A stretch of 27,743 bases of DNA. Origin: Apostichopus californicus. Taxonomy: Eukaryota; Echinodermata; Holothuroidea; Aspidochirotida; Stichopodidae. Location of the stretch: contig JAIPMN010023475.1 in NCBI GenBank assembly GCA_020650975.1, positions 1-27,743 on the forward strand. The letters run 5' to 3'. Numbering within the stretch: position 1 is the stretch's first letter; each line of letters starts with the position of its first letter. Under the pieces are notes generated by a model, which saw nothing but the letters and a program-made list of their open reading frames with translations, made no database searches and was not told where the DNA came from. A program made the translations under genes and the position numbers. Below are positions 19,862 to 27,743 of this stretch, piece after piece.

Positions 19862-20180
19862 AAAACTGAGAAAAACATAATTGTGGCAAACGTCAAAATT
19901 TGGAGATCTAAATTCATTTGGGACAGATGCAAAAACACCTAGCTACAGAATGCAACTGTAGTTTCGAGTGGAGACGGGTTAGTTAGAATCTCCCTGAAGT
20001 AAGAATTGCCGTAGAGTTTGTAGTAACGTCCTAAAGTCAGTATTTTGTCCTAAAAGTTGAATTTTTTATTGGAAGAAGACAGGTAAGTTAGTGTCATACT
20101 TGATATTTACTCAGACCATTTTAAGTTTGGCGGTCTGCATACAATATTTAAACTTTGGTTCCCTTTCTCTCTCATTACAG
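19862..20180 (+). other. End of upstream region and intron 3' end
   Basis: A further GGAGACGGGTTAGTTAG (about 19970) and AGACAGGTAAGTTAG (about 20076-20090) recall the dispersed repeat core. The last bases, CCCTTTCTCTCTCATTACAG (20161-20180), are a strong pyrimidine tract and 3' splice site for the exon at 20181. How far left this intron extends cannot be seen. Confidence 0.6.
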
Positions 20181-20266
20181 GCCCAGGAAGTCCATCAAAA
20201 TCACCCAAAAAGGACAAGGAAAAACTGGATGACAGCAATTTAGAAAAAAATGAATACCAAGATCAG
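20181..20266 (+). CDS. PIX-family RhoGEF, SH3-DH linker exon
   Basis: After two leading bases that finish a codon begun in the upstream exon (phase 1 intron), 28 codons are open. They read PGSPSKSPKKDKEKLDDSNL and end EYQDQ before the donor. This is a serine/proline/lysine-rich, probably disordered segment, matching in place and character the linker of vertebrate PIX proteins between the SH3 and DH domains. The acceptor (CTCTCTCATTACAG) is strong. The donor CAG-GTTAGA is weaker than the consensus. By itself the exon would not identify the gene; the call relies on its in-frame junction with the DH exon at 22479. The SPSKSPKK run is a plausible phosphorylation target, which is inference. Confidence 0.8.
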
Positions 20267-20395
20267 GTTAGAGCATGAATAAATCACATTTCATGTTACA
20301 CACCCTTGAAGACCCTGTTTATTAAAGTCTGTACATAGATTTAATCATACAAATGGATGGAATATAAAGTTGAAGTAGAGTTGAGAATTTTTGAT

Positions 20396-20428
20396 GGGGG
20401 AAGGGAGGGGGAAGGGAGGGGAGAGGGG
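20396..20428 (+). repeat. G-rich tract, G-quadruplex-capable
   Basis: Runs of three to five G in GGGGGAAGGGAGGGGGAAGG and the following GAGGGGAGAGGGG, on the coding strand about 130 bp into the intron. Confidence 0.75.
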
Positions 20429-21504
20429 TAACATTGTCACCCTTGCATGCAAAAGCAACCTTGGTTAGTTGGACTATGGGTAACCTGCATGCCAAGGTTA
20501 AAAAAAAAGGGACTGAGGGGTAACAACTCGGTAGGGTTCATTTAGATTTATTTAATACTAGTTAGAATATTATTTTTGTCACGCTCAGCTGTCCTATTTC
20601 GATCTTGGTGTCCATTGGATCTATGAAAATTTGAGAAGGACTGTGATGACTAAATGGGGTTTGTAAAAGCGGAAGGGACCAGTTTTAACGACTTAAATCG
20701 GCCGTCAAGCCAGTCGGAAGAAGTTTGAAAGAGTGCTCTGGAGCAAAGAAAAAACTGACTTATACCTGACCTCTGCACCATGGTGTGTCAATGATACTCA
20801 ATTTAAAGGGAAAGACCCCTGAATATTTCTTTGTATTGTCAAGGGGGGTCTGTTGAAGGAACAAAGGTCGGTTAAGTTAAAAAGAACGATTTGTTATTAT
20901 TGTTCACACAGTAGGCCCCCCTGGAAGATTTATAAGGAAGTGGAATTGACGAGATATTATTTAGCATGCAGTATTACAGTCGTGATAACAAATTTGAATT
21001 AAATACTTCACATTTTGATGGGATATATTTTACAAGTACCTTTTGAGGCTTTACACTGTTTAGTTTAGCATTTTATTCACCTTCCTTTCATTTTGAACAT
21101 CGCACAAAGCGAAAGTTGTGATAAGGTGACGTCATATGTTATTCCTCTGACACTAATGAAGCTACGGTCTGAGTAACACAGTGTGTTAAACTAGTCTTGT
21201 TAGTATTTCCCTAAGCTTCAGTATGCTTGCTGTGCAGTATTTGATATGGATCTGGGTGAAGTTTTTCATGCATTATGTATTTGTACAGTATGTGCGGTTG
21301 TTGTGGTACAAGCAAGTTACATTTACAGTTACCTAAAGGGTGATTGCAGGTAAAATTTGAACAACCGTTATAAACCACTGAAATCAGTCTAAGATGTTGT
21401 TATATGTATATACCTTCTTCTTTACCTGAGAAAGGACCCTTTAAAGATCAGCACTGTGGTCACCAACTTCTGGCTCAGTGATAAAAATAAAGATAACATT
21501 TTAT

Positions 21505-21680
21505 TCACTACTCACTTACCTATCTCCTCACTAAGCTATGCACACCTATCTATCCTAGCCTATTAACAGTGTAAGAATGTTACCAGTTAATAGGCAAGGG
21601 GTAGATAGGTGTCTGTAGATACAGGAGACAGGTAAGTGAGGAGGGAAGTAAATACCCAAACCAGTAAGTTTGGGTGTTAA
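21505..21680. repeat. Inverted pair of dispersed repeats (long hairpin)
   Basis: The left arm (about 21510-21567: ACTTACCTATCTCCTCACTA, CACCTATCTATCC, GCCTATTAAC) is the reverse complement of the right arm (about 21586-21642: GTTAATAGGC, GGTAGATAGGTG, AGGAGACAGGTAAGTGAGG). The arms are about 57 bp with a loop of under 20 bases and a few mismatches. The right side continues into AAATACCCAAACCAGTAAGT. In the pre-mRNA this would form a stable hairpin. Confidence 0.85.
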
Positions 21681-21725
21681 GGAGGGGGTGGATGAGGAGG
21701 GGGGGGGGAGGGGAAGGAAGGAAAG
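21681..21725 (+). repeat. Polypurine G-rich tract
   Basis: GGAGGGGGTGGATGAGGAGG followed by a ten-G-class run and GGAAGG units. It is nearly free of pyrimidines on the coding strand. Confidence 0.7.
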
Positions 21726-21817
21726 ACACTCAAGACAGTGCTATAGTGATTAACAGACCACTCTTGACATGGTAGAGTGTGATTGTTTTAGTGGTGCGGA
21801 TCGAGACGGCAAATTGA

Positions 21818-22015
21818 CTCGGAAGGAAGAGGTGATGGGCAGTGTCCTGTCTCCTGATAATGTTAACATCATTCTCCCTGCAATAGCTAGGTACCTATAG
21901 TGTTACCAGTCCATTCTAAACTTGGTAAAATGGAGAAATGCTATTGTTCCAAGGAGACAGGTGAACTTGTCGCTCATAAATATACCACCCAAAGCCAGTA
22001 ATTTTTGGACTTCTG
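21818..22015 (+). repeat. Dispersed repeat family, copy 9
   Basis: CTCGGAAGGAAGAGGTGATG, ACCTATAGTGTTACCAG, CATTCTAAACTTGG, CAAGGAGACAGGTGAAC and CCCAAAGCCAGTAATTTTTG occur in order. The opening block is shared with copy 1 at 2497. The ACCTATAGTGTTACCA block recurs 455 bp later. Confidence 0.7.
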
Positions 22016-22089
22016 TCATAAGAAAATTCCACACATGTATTTAATCTGTGAGGATGAAGACATGTCAGGTTTCCCAGTAAGTTTTGGGG

Positions 22090-22268
22090 AATTGATTTGG
22101 AAAGAGGAGTTGATGGGCAGTGACCTGGAGGAGACGGTGACCTGGAGGGTCAAGGAAGCGATATGTTAAAGTGTTACCTTCAGTAGGTTATGTAGATGGG
22201 AAGGTGCAGTAGTAGATTTGGGGACAGGTAGTTATTGTCGCAAATACCCAAACCAGAGTTTTGGGGTA
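22090..22268 (+). repeat. Dispersed repeat family, copy 10
   Basis: TTTGGAAAGAGGAGTTGATG, GTGTTACCTTCAGTAGG, TGTAGATGGGAAGGTGCAGT, TTGGGGACAGGTAG, TGTCGCAAATACCCAAACCA and GAGTTTTGGGGTATTTG. This is one of the least interrupted copies. Confidence 0.7.
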
Positions 22269-22299
22269 TTTGATTGAATGAACTCTGCTTCCTGGCTCA

Positions 22300-22445
22300 C
22301 ATGTCTCCTCGGAACATTGATAGCACTCTCCTTCTAGTAGATAGGGACCTATAGTGTTACCAAGGTTCATTCTAGACATGGCAAAGACAAAATGCTAATG
22401 TTCTGAGAAATATATCCAAACCGAGTAATTTAACATATATGTATT
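22300..22445 (+). repeat. Dispersed repeat family, copy 11
   Basis: TCTCCTCGGAACATTGATAG, GATAGGGACCTATAGTGTTA, CATTCTAGACATGGCAAAG, AAATGCTAATGTTCTGAGAA and ATATCCAAACCGAGTAAT parallel copy 9 (21845-22010). The GGAGACAGGT core is missing. It ends about 35 bp before the exon at 22479. Confidence 0.6.
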
Positions 22446-22478
22446 TAATCTGCAAATTTTATTGTTATCTCTCAACAG

Positions 22479-22573
22479 GTTTTAAAGAACATTCTGGAAA
22501 CGGATAAAGAGTATTGTGTAGAAATGAAGAGACTAATACAAAATTATCTGACGCCGCTGCAGACCGCTGGAGT
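22479..22573 (+). CDS. PIX-family RhoGEF, DH domain exon with CR1
   Basis: 31 codons plus two bases, beginning VLKNILETDKEYCVEMKRLI and continuing QNYLTPLQTAG. This is the first helix of a Dbl-homology domain (conserved region 1). The glutamate of ETDKEY is the position that in DH domains contacts switch I of the GTPase. LKNILETxKEY and YLxPLQT are close to vertebrate PIX proteins, so this exon is one of the most diagnostic. The acceptor TCTCTCAACAG and donor GT-GTAAGT are strong. The final GT joins the first G of 23616 to make a valine codon. Confidence 0.9.
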
Positions 22574-23615
22574 GTAAGTGTATTGGAAACAATAATGTTA
22601 TTCGGATATCATGTAAAAAGTCATGACATTTGGATATCCATACCAGGATATGTCATATCATCTACACTCCACAACTTTACATCAGTTTTTAAATGAGATT
22701 GGAAATTCAACCAACTTCAGTGTACATTCTGATCATATGGGGAGCATGCTTAGTTTACCACTCTCGCCATGAACACCGGTAGCAGTGTACTCCTCTGTAC
22801 ACACTGCGCTATATGGTCATTATGGTCATTGCATGAATATTTAGGCATCCTGTAGCCTCTGGTCAGTGGTCAATGATTTGGAATAGTCACGAGTCATACT
22901 CCCAGACTGTGCTAGAAATGTCATTATCAGTCACATGTGTTCAAACTTGAACAAGTATTGTACTATATATCCAAAGCAACCATTTCAGTGTATGTTCTCT
23001 CACTTCCATGGTTAAGAAGAATTATAGTAGGAGACTTTACAACAGCTAGTTACAAGTACAGTTTCCCTTAGGAGTACAAGTATGAGTACAAGGTTATAAG
23101 CTTGAGTATGAGTACATTATTCTTGAACTGGTACCTGTAGTAGAGTTCCAAAAACGCCTTGAATGCTTCTAGGACTATAAGTGATCCCTGTGCTAGAATA
23201 CTACTAGTACTATTACTAGGAAGTTTTGGGGTATCTAATTTAACTCTCCTCCATGTCTGAGAAAAGTTGGCTGAAAGTTTCAAAAGATCTTTGCAGCAGG
23301 TTTTGACACAACAAGTATATGCTCAGATGTGGAAGAGTAAATTACAGAAATGGAATGGCTATAAGAGTGAGACAAAATGCTGTGTCGAGTGTACATTGCT
23401 CATTGAAGCTTGAAATATATTTGTGACTTGTGTTACTAGGCTGATTTGCATATTGACCCTATTTCTTCAGTTTTTCCCTTGAGGTTGCTTAAAATCATTC
23501 TCTCTGTTTTTTAAAATGGTTTGTTACCTTGTTAAGCTAAAAACAAGGAGAGTAATTTTCACAAGCATTTTTTTTACCATTTTCATGTATTTCTCTCCCT
23601 TATCATAACATTTAG
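22574..23615 (+). other. Intron, no recognised feature
   Basis: 1.0-kb phase 2 intron running from GTAAGT to a long T/C-rich tract and TTTAG. It contains no repeat that I could place and no exon. Confidence 0.75.
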
Positions 23616-23834
23616 GCTGCCAGCTACAGACCAAGCCACACTACTTTGCAATCTTGTGGAATTACTCAAATTTCAGGAAACCTTCAGTAAAAACCTGGAG
23701 GAGGTATCGAACTTAGCAGGTCGACATCGGAAAGTCGGTGTCTGCTACATGAAAGCCTCGACAGAATACAAGTCTATCTATTCAGCATATTGTTCCAATC
23801 ACCCAAAGACTGCTGCGGTACTTACAAAATACTT
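23616..23834 (+). CDS. PIX-family RhoGEF, central DH domain exon
   Basis: 219 nt in phase 2-2, contributing 73 residues including the split first codon. It contains LPATDQATLLCNLVELLKFQ, then ETFSKNLEEV and RHRKVGVCYMKASTEYKSIY, and ends SAYCSNHPKTAAVLTKY. It covers the middle helices of the DH domain. The order (NLVEL..FQ..F..NLEE, then VG.C......YK..Y..YC.NHP..) follows the PIX pattern, including the characteristic YC.NHP. The exon end and its donor (CTT-GTAAGT) recur as tandem copies inside the next intron (23915-24100). As a phase-symmetric exon, skipping it would keep frame but destroy the domain. Confidence 0.9.
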
Positions 23835-24100
23835 GTAAGTCTTTTTAAGTCTTTTTACTGAAAATTTTGATAGAACATGAAATTGGTTAATTCTTCTCTT
23901 CCGAGCGATTAACTCTATTCAGCATGTTATTCGATTCACCCAACAACTGCTGTGGTACTCACAAAATACTTGTAAGTGTTTTCTTCACTGAAAATTTGAT
24001 ATATCATGAAAAATAAAAATACTTCTCCTACGAAGGATTAACTCTATTCAGAATGTTATTCGATTCACCCAACAACTGCTGTGGTACTCATAAAAGCCTT
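23778..24100 (+). repeat. Tandem copies of exon end plus 5' splice site
   Basis: CTATTCAG starts at 23778 (in the exon), 23915 and 24044, giving units of 137 and 129 bp. The second unit repeats the last 57 nt of the exon including an intact TT-GTAAGT donor at 23972. In the frame of the exon it translates to YSACYSIHPTTAVVLTKY, against YSAYCSNHPKTAAVLTKY in the exon. The third unit is nearly identical to the second but has lost the donor. Intron sequence after the donor (ACTGAAAATTT.GATA..CATGAAA) is repeated too, so the unit spans the exon-intron border. Reading through from exon to second donor meets TAA at once. Confidence 0.85.
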
Positions 24101-24465
24101 ATGTACTGTTTGCTTAAATGTTTGCTCAGACCTGGCAATCGTCAGTTTAGCCATAAAAGGAGCTTTCAGAAAATTGGCATTTTTTAACTTGAATATCATG
24201 AAAACCAGAATAACTGTAGAAACATTACAAACACCTTTTTCTTTTGTCTTGGACTGTAACATATATGTCAAGACTGAAATTCAACCTAAGGTCATACTTT
24301 AAGAACTGTTCTTAATATTCTGTCAAACAATCACTAATTATTCATTTGCATATTTTCATATTTCCCACACTTTTGTGTCTAAAGAACCATATTGATAAGT
24401 AAAATCGAAGAGTCGTCACAAACAGTTTGATACTTTTGATATACCATCTTGTTCTACTCTCACAG
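23835..24465 (+). other. Intron carrying exon-end copies
   Basis: Phase 2 intron of 631 bp, about 40% of it made of the tandem copies of the preceding exon end. It ends with TTCTACTCTCACAG, a good 3' splice site. Confidence 0.8.
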
Positions 24466-24595
24466 AGAAGAACTTTCCAGATATATGGAGGGCAAAGGTT
24501 CGGACATCATGGCACTTACAACAGGACTCTACAAACCTTTCAGGCTCACAGAAAAATATCCAAACGACCTCATGGAATTAGAACGACATACTCCT
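24466..24595 (+). CDS. PIX-family RhoGEF, DH domain exon with CR3
   Basis: One base completing a leucine codon, then 43 codons: EELSRYMEGKGSDIMALTTG, then LYKPFRLTEKYPNDLMELER, then HTP. The LTTGL.KPF run and KYP..L.ELERH belong to conserved region 3, whose helix packs on the GTPase in DH domains; both are typical of PIX members. The loop between MEGKGS and LTTG looks about three residues shorter than in vertebrate PIX as I recall it. The residues TP at the exon end fall where helix would be expected, so the 3' border deserves a transcript check. The donor CCT-GTGAGT is good. Confidence 0.9.
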
Positions 24596-26133
24596 GTGAG
24601 TCTAAAACCTGTTCATCATAACAGCTAATCTTCATAGTTTTGAATCAATTTGCTTTTATTTTACTAAACTGTTTGCAAGCTGACAGCAATGACTGTGTCA
24701 AGCTTTCTCTATAAACTTCGGCTCCTGGTGGTGAATCTTTTGATGGTTATGCATTATTGTGACAAGAAATCAAAACAAAGCAGGATACCGCTGTAATGTT
24801 ATTGGATTACTTACTGAGTAGTATGTAATGTAGTAGTACTGCAGTCTTAATTAAAACTTAAGTATGTGCGTTAAAACTAATATGAAGTCATTAGTTTATA
24901 TGATTGCTACATATATCTTTTGGTGCAACATGCCATTCCATGCTGTTATCGAAACTTTAATAGATATGTGAGTTAAAACTAATTTGAAGTCACCAGTTTA
25001 TATGATTGCTACATATATCTTTCGTGCAACATGCCATTCCATGCTGTTACCGAAACTTAGATATGTGTGTTGAAACTAATATGAAATTACCAGTTTATAT
25101 GATTGCTATATATCTTTTTGTGCAACATGCCATTCCATGCTGTTATCGAAACTTTAATAGATATGTGAGTTAAAACTAATTTGAAGTCACCAGTTTATAT
25201 GATTGCTACATATATCTTTCGTGCAACATGCCATTCCATGCTGTTACCGAAACTTAGATATGTGTGTTGAAACTAATATGAAATTACCAGTTTATATGAT
25301 TGCTATATATCTTTTTGTGCAACATGCCATTCCATGCTGTTATTGAAATTTAGATATGTGTGTTAAAATTTATATGAAGTCACTAGTTTATGTGATTGCT
25401 ACATATATCTTTTCGTGCAACATGCCATTCCATTCTGTTACCGAAACTTAGATATATGTGAGTTAAAACTAATATAAAGTCACTAGTTTATATGATTGCT
25501 ACATATATCTTTCGTGCAACATGCCATTCCATGCTGTTACCGAAACTTAGATATGTGTGTTGAAACTAATATGAAATTACCAGTTTATATGATTGCTATA
25601 TATATCTTTTTGTGCAACATGCCATTCCATGCTGTTATTGAAATTTAGATATGTGTGTTAAAATTTATATGAAGTCACTAGTTTATGTGATTGCTACATA
25701 TATCTTTTTGTGCAACATACCATTCCATGCTGTTATTAAAACATAGATATGTGCGTTAAAACTAATATGAAGTCACGAGTTTCTATGATTGCAATAAATA
25801 TCTTTCGCAGCAACATGCCATTCTATGCTGTTATCAAAACTTAGACATGTGAGTTAAAACTAATATGAAGTCACTAGTTTATATGATTGCTACATATATC
25901 TTTTTGTGCAACATACCATTCCATGCTGTTATTAAAACATAGATATGTGCGTTAAAACTAATATGAAGTCACTAGTTTATATGATTGCTATATATCTTTT
26001 CGTGCAACATGCCATTCCATGCTGTTATCAAAACTTAGATATGTGCTTTTAATACTAATATGAAGTCACTAGTTTATATGATTGCTATAAATATCTTTCA
26101 TTCAACGGTCCAACTCTGTTATTTTGTTTGTAG
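24596..26133 (+). other. Intron mostly filled by a satellite array
   Basis: Phase 0 intron of 1.5 kb. After about 260 bp of unique sequence, the 98-bp satellite occupies 24859-26106. Only about 27 bp separate the array from the TTGTTTGTAG acceptor. Confidence 0.85.
24859..26106 (+). repeat. Satellite array, about 13 units of ~98 bp
   Basis: The landmark ATGATTGCT (or a one-base variant) starts at 24900, 25002, 25099, 25199, 25296, 25392, 25492, 25589, 25687, 25785, 25883, 25981 and 26079, giving spacings of 96-102 bp. Each unit carries GTTAAAACTAATATGAAGTC, AGTTTATATGATTGCT, GTGCAACATGCCATTCCATG and CTGTTA.CGAAACTTAGATA. Units form higher-order groups. Two neighbouring units at 24958-25154 recur almost exactly at 25155-25350, a three-unit order recurs from about 25160 to about 25690, and a later pair repeats at about 25700-26000. 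The last unit decays at CTTTCATTCAAC. Confidence 0.97.
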
Positions 26134-26193
26134 GTGGAGCATCCAGACAGAATAAACATCACCACATCTATTTCTGTTTACAAGGATATTTGT
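26134..26193 (+). CDS. PIX-family RhoGEF, late DH domain exon
   Basis: Twenty codons in phase 0-0, VEHPDRINITTSISVYKDIC. With the preceding ELERHTP this matches the PIX segment where ELERH is followed by H.DR, a helix and a Y/FK motif. The acceptor TTTGTTTGTAG is usable and the donor TGT-GTGAGT is good. A longer open frame across this exon (26124-26480) is a different frame and runs through the donor into intron, so it is not the product. The remaining DH helix and the PH domain must lie in exons past the window. Confidence 0.82.
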
Positions 26194-27048
26194 GTGAGTA
26201 CCGTGTCAATAACACCTATGACCCCACCCGTAATAAACCCCTCGCTCTCTCGTGGTCTCCTTCCATTTATCTTTGTTTGTTTTTGGTCTGTTTGGTTCTA
26301 CTTGGAATTACTGATACCGTCTTCGCTTTGATGACACATGAGCGTCTTATGGAGATCTTTTGCGGTGTGGTTACTGCAGTATCGTGCAAAGTTGCAGTCA
26401 ATAAATTCATGCACCAAAACTTACTTCCTCCCGATAAATATTGGAGGGACTTATTGTCAGCCAACATTTTTAACTGTTAGATACTAGTTTATGTACCTAC
26501 AGGCTTTTTTTTGCATTGTTTGGACATATTTTCTTTAGAAAATGATTTACATGAACTTTATTACTCCATTGAAGTAAACCTTGAATTTATCAAGGATATA
26601 AAATGGGGGCGTTAAGTACTTCTCACGATATTGTACGTGTGCTCCCCATCAGTTATTAACAAAAGCTTTGTCTTATCCAGTTTTGGAATTGAAATTTAAA
26701 GTGCCTGTTGGCAGTGTGGATTTTCTTTGACAATGCTTACGAAGGATTTCTCTTCCTGCCTGGCTGGAAAAGAAAAGTGAAACACTCTCAGTGCCGGCCC
26801 TAGGCTAAATTGTCGTAACCTGTTTTTTTGTGTGAGCAAATGTGAAATGCATCTCCGATTGCAGGAGAGAGATTTCAACAGGGTATAAAAAATGAGATAA
26901 TTTCAACTTTTTTTGAGTATACATCACAAGGACCGTCTGTTGGTCATCTCGTCACTTAAGAATGAACCCGTTCAAAAGTCGTTCGTTTTAATACGGATTA
27001 CGATGGTATGATCGTGCGATACACAAAGTGTGTTCTATTGTATGTGCA

Positions 27049-27061
27049 GGGGGGGGGGGGG
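27049..27061 (+). repeat. Homopolymer G run
   Basis: Thirteen consecutive G on the + strand; its length may be unreliable in sequencing. Confidence 0.85.
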
Positions 27062-27148
27062 AGACTGTGTTTGTTCTCATATAAGGAACAACACAGAAAA
27101 TGTAGTCCAACTTTGATATCCAACCATAAAGAGACCCATGGAGACAGA

Positions 27149-27240
27149 CAACAGCATTTTGAATTAATAATGACATAAGCAACCTAAACGAATTAGAAGC
27201 AACAACATTTTGCTTTAACAATGACTTTAGTGACCTAAAC
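27149..27240. repeat. Imperfect direct duplication (52-bp period)
   Basis: CAACAGCATTTTGAATTAAT and CAACAACATTTTGCTTTAAC begin the two halves. AATGACATAAGCAACCTAAAC and AATGACTTTAGTGACCTAAA continue them. Confidence 0.6.
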
Positions 27241-27743
27241 AAAGTATTTTTAACTTTCATCCCACAACTATATACAACTTCCATCAACCCCTTCGGAACC
27301 ATTATTCATCACACGTTTAATCACTTCCCAGAGGACAACTCTACACAGGGTTTGAAGATTTAGTTATCTAGATGTCAAGTTGTGTATTAAACAAGGCTCT
27401 AATTGGTCAAGTTGCTGTTTTCCTGGCCAACAGGAAAAAGCATATTTTACATCAATTCACTTGTTGGTGGAGCGGTGTTGTATCTGAGTCTGTGACCTGC
27501 TATAAATAATTAGTCCTTTCACCTTCGGTTACCTGATGTTAACCAGCATAATTTCCTATACCTTGTAAGGGTAAGGGAGTTAGGTATCTTATTACAATGA
27601 TTTCTAATATGCAGGTTGTCAATTCTTTGAGTTAAAGCAACATCTATTTTTTCACAGAAACTGTGGTTAAAAACTGCAGATAGCTATTTATCTTTTCAAA
27701 TACAAAGGTCAAATAAGATATGTGTATGTTTTGTAACATTGCC

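Larger units (their letters stand above)
20267..22478 (+). other. Intron with clustered dispersed repeats
   Basis: GT..AG intron of 2.2 kb in phase 0. It contains a G-rich tract (20396-20428), a long inverted repeat built from two opposed dispersed-repeat copies (21505-21680), a polypurine run (21681-21725) and at least three further copies (21818-22445). No extra exon was recognised. Confidence 0.75.
20181..26193 (+). other. Partial PIX-family RhoGEF gene (five exons seen)
   Basis: Five exons of 86, 95, 219, 130 and 60 nt, all with AG/GT borders and matching phases, join into 196 uninterrupted codons. The product corresponds to the linker before the DH domain and most of the DH domain of a PIX Rho guanine nucleotide exchange factor (vertebrate ARHGEF7/ARHGEF6). 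In known members the DH domain activates Rac1/Cdc42. An N-terminal SH3 domain binds PAK kinases, and the C-terminus binds GIT proteins at focal adhesions and synapses. Here the SH3 side lies upstream of 20181 and was not found in the window. The PH domain and C-terminus would lie past 27743. The introns are 2.2, 1.0, 0.6 and 1.5 kb and repeat-rich. Because vertebrates have two paralogues, I do not assign a symbol. The family call rests on recalled similarity across the DH core. Confidence 0.87.
26194..27743 (+). other. Start of next intron, incomplete
   Basis: Begins with GTGAGT and runs off the window. I looked for the expected next exon (end of DH, start of PH) and did not find it. It contains a 13-nt G run (27049-27061) and a loose 52-bp direct duplication (27149-27240). 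Open frames on the minus strand here have no recognised domain. Confidence 0.65.

Noticed and set aside
19566..19942. Two overlapping open frames of about 100 codons with repeated peptides (TYNQDC, GALHT)
   Set aside because: They are translations of the 43-bp minisatellite. The period is not a multiple of three and the frames overlap each other, so this is not evidence for a repeat protein.
9000..20180. Search for the SH3 or CH exon of the PIX gene
   Set aside because: I looked on the + strand for a GGWWEG- or GWFPSNYV-like coding stretch and found none. The exon is either outside the window or too diverged to see by eye.
23923..23971. Copy 2 of the exon end as a functional mini-exon
   Set aside because: Using CTCTATTCAG as acceptor and the 23972 donor gives 49 nt, which does not keep frame between the neighbouring exons.
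24859..26106. CRISPR-like array
   Set aside because: Units are about 98 bp, similar over their whole length, with no constant-repeat and variable-spacer pattern. This is a eukaryotic satellite.
26124..26480. 118-codon open frame, the longest in the right part of the window
   Set aside because: It overlaps the PIX exon 26134-26193 in a different frame and continues through the GTGAGT donor into intron. The frame that continues the DH domain is the supported one.

Overview
The window looks like a piece of an animal nuclear genome, probably a marine invertebrate. It has AT-rich, repeat-dense DNA, long introns with GT..AG borders and U2-type donors, tRNA-derived SINE heads, a hAT-like MITE, and one conserved animal gene split into short exons. 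An echinoderm or another invertebrate deuterostome would fit, but nothing I can read fixes the species. No bacterial operon, rRNA or CRISPR locus is present.

The one clearly recognisable gene lies on the + strand at the right end. Five consecutive coding exons (20181-20266, 22479-22573, 23616-23834, 24466-24595, 26134-26193) join in frame into 196 codons. They encode the linker before the Dbl-homology (DH) domain and most of the DH domain of a PIX-type Rho guanine nucleotide exchange factor (ARHGEF7/ARHGEF6, beta-PIX/alpha-PIX family). The gene is partial at both ends: no SH3 or calponin-homology exon was found upstream, and the PH domain and GIT-binding C-terminus lie beyond the window. Its introns carry most of the notable structure: clustered and inverted copies of a dispersed repeat (21505-22445), a tandem duplication of an exon end with its splice donor (23778-24100), and a satellite of about 13 units of about 98 bp (24859-26106) ending some 27 bp before the next exon.

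The first 20 kb is mostly non-coding. It holds two tRNA-like SINE heads on the - strand (96-168 and about 1748-1825). A 327-bp direct duplication (5696-6350) includes the left end of a hAT-like MITE, whose complete 473-bp copy with TIRs and 8-bp target-site duplication is 6244-6716. A dispersed repeat family, not recognised by me, is present in about a dozen diverged copies in both orientations, and many copies carry a core resembling a 5' splice site. There are two minisatellites (14 bp at 19246-19312 and 43 bp at 19550-19861) and several G-rich tracts.

Two weak coding signals are recorded with low confidence. One is a two-exon Death-domain-like fragment on the + strand (about 12475-12807, 80-bp putative intron). 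The other is an unassigned open stretch on the - strand (about 14662-14886). Apart from these, the long upstream stretches show no gene I can support. I see no clear multi-gene novel system; the most unusual features are the intronic satellite, the exon-end/donor duplication, the donor-bearing repeat family and the hAT-end duplication.
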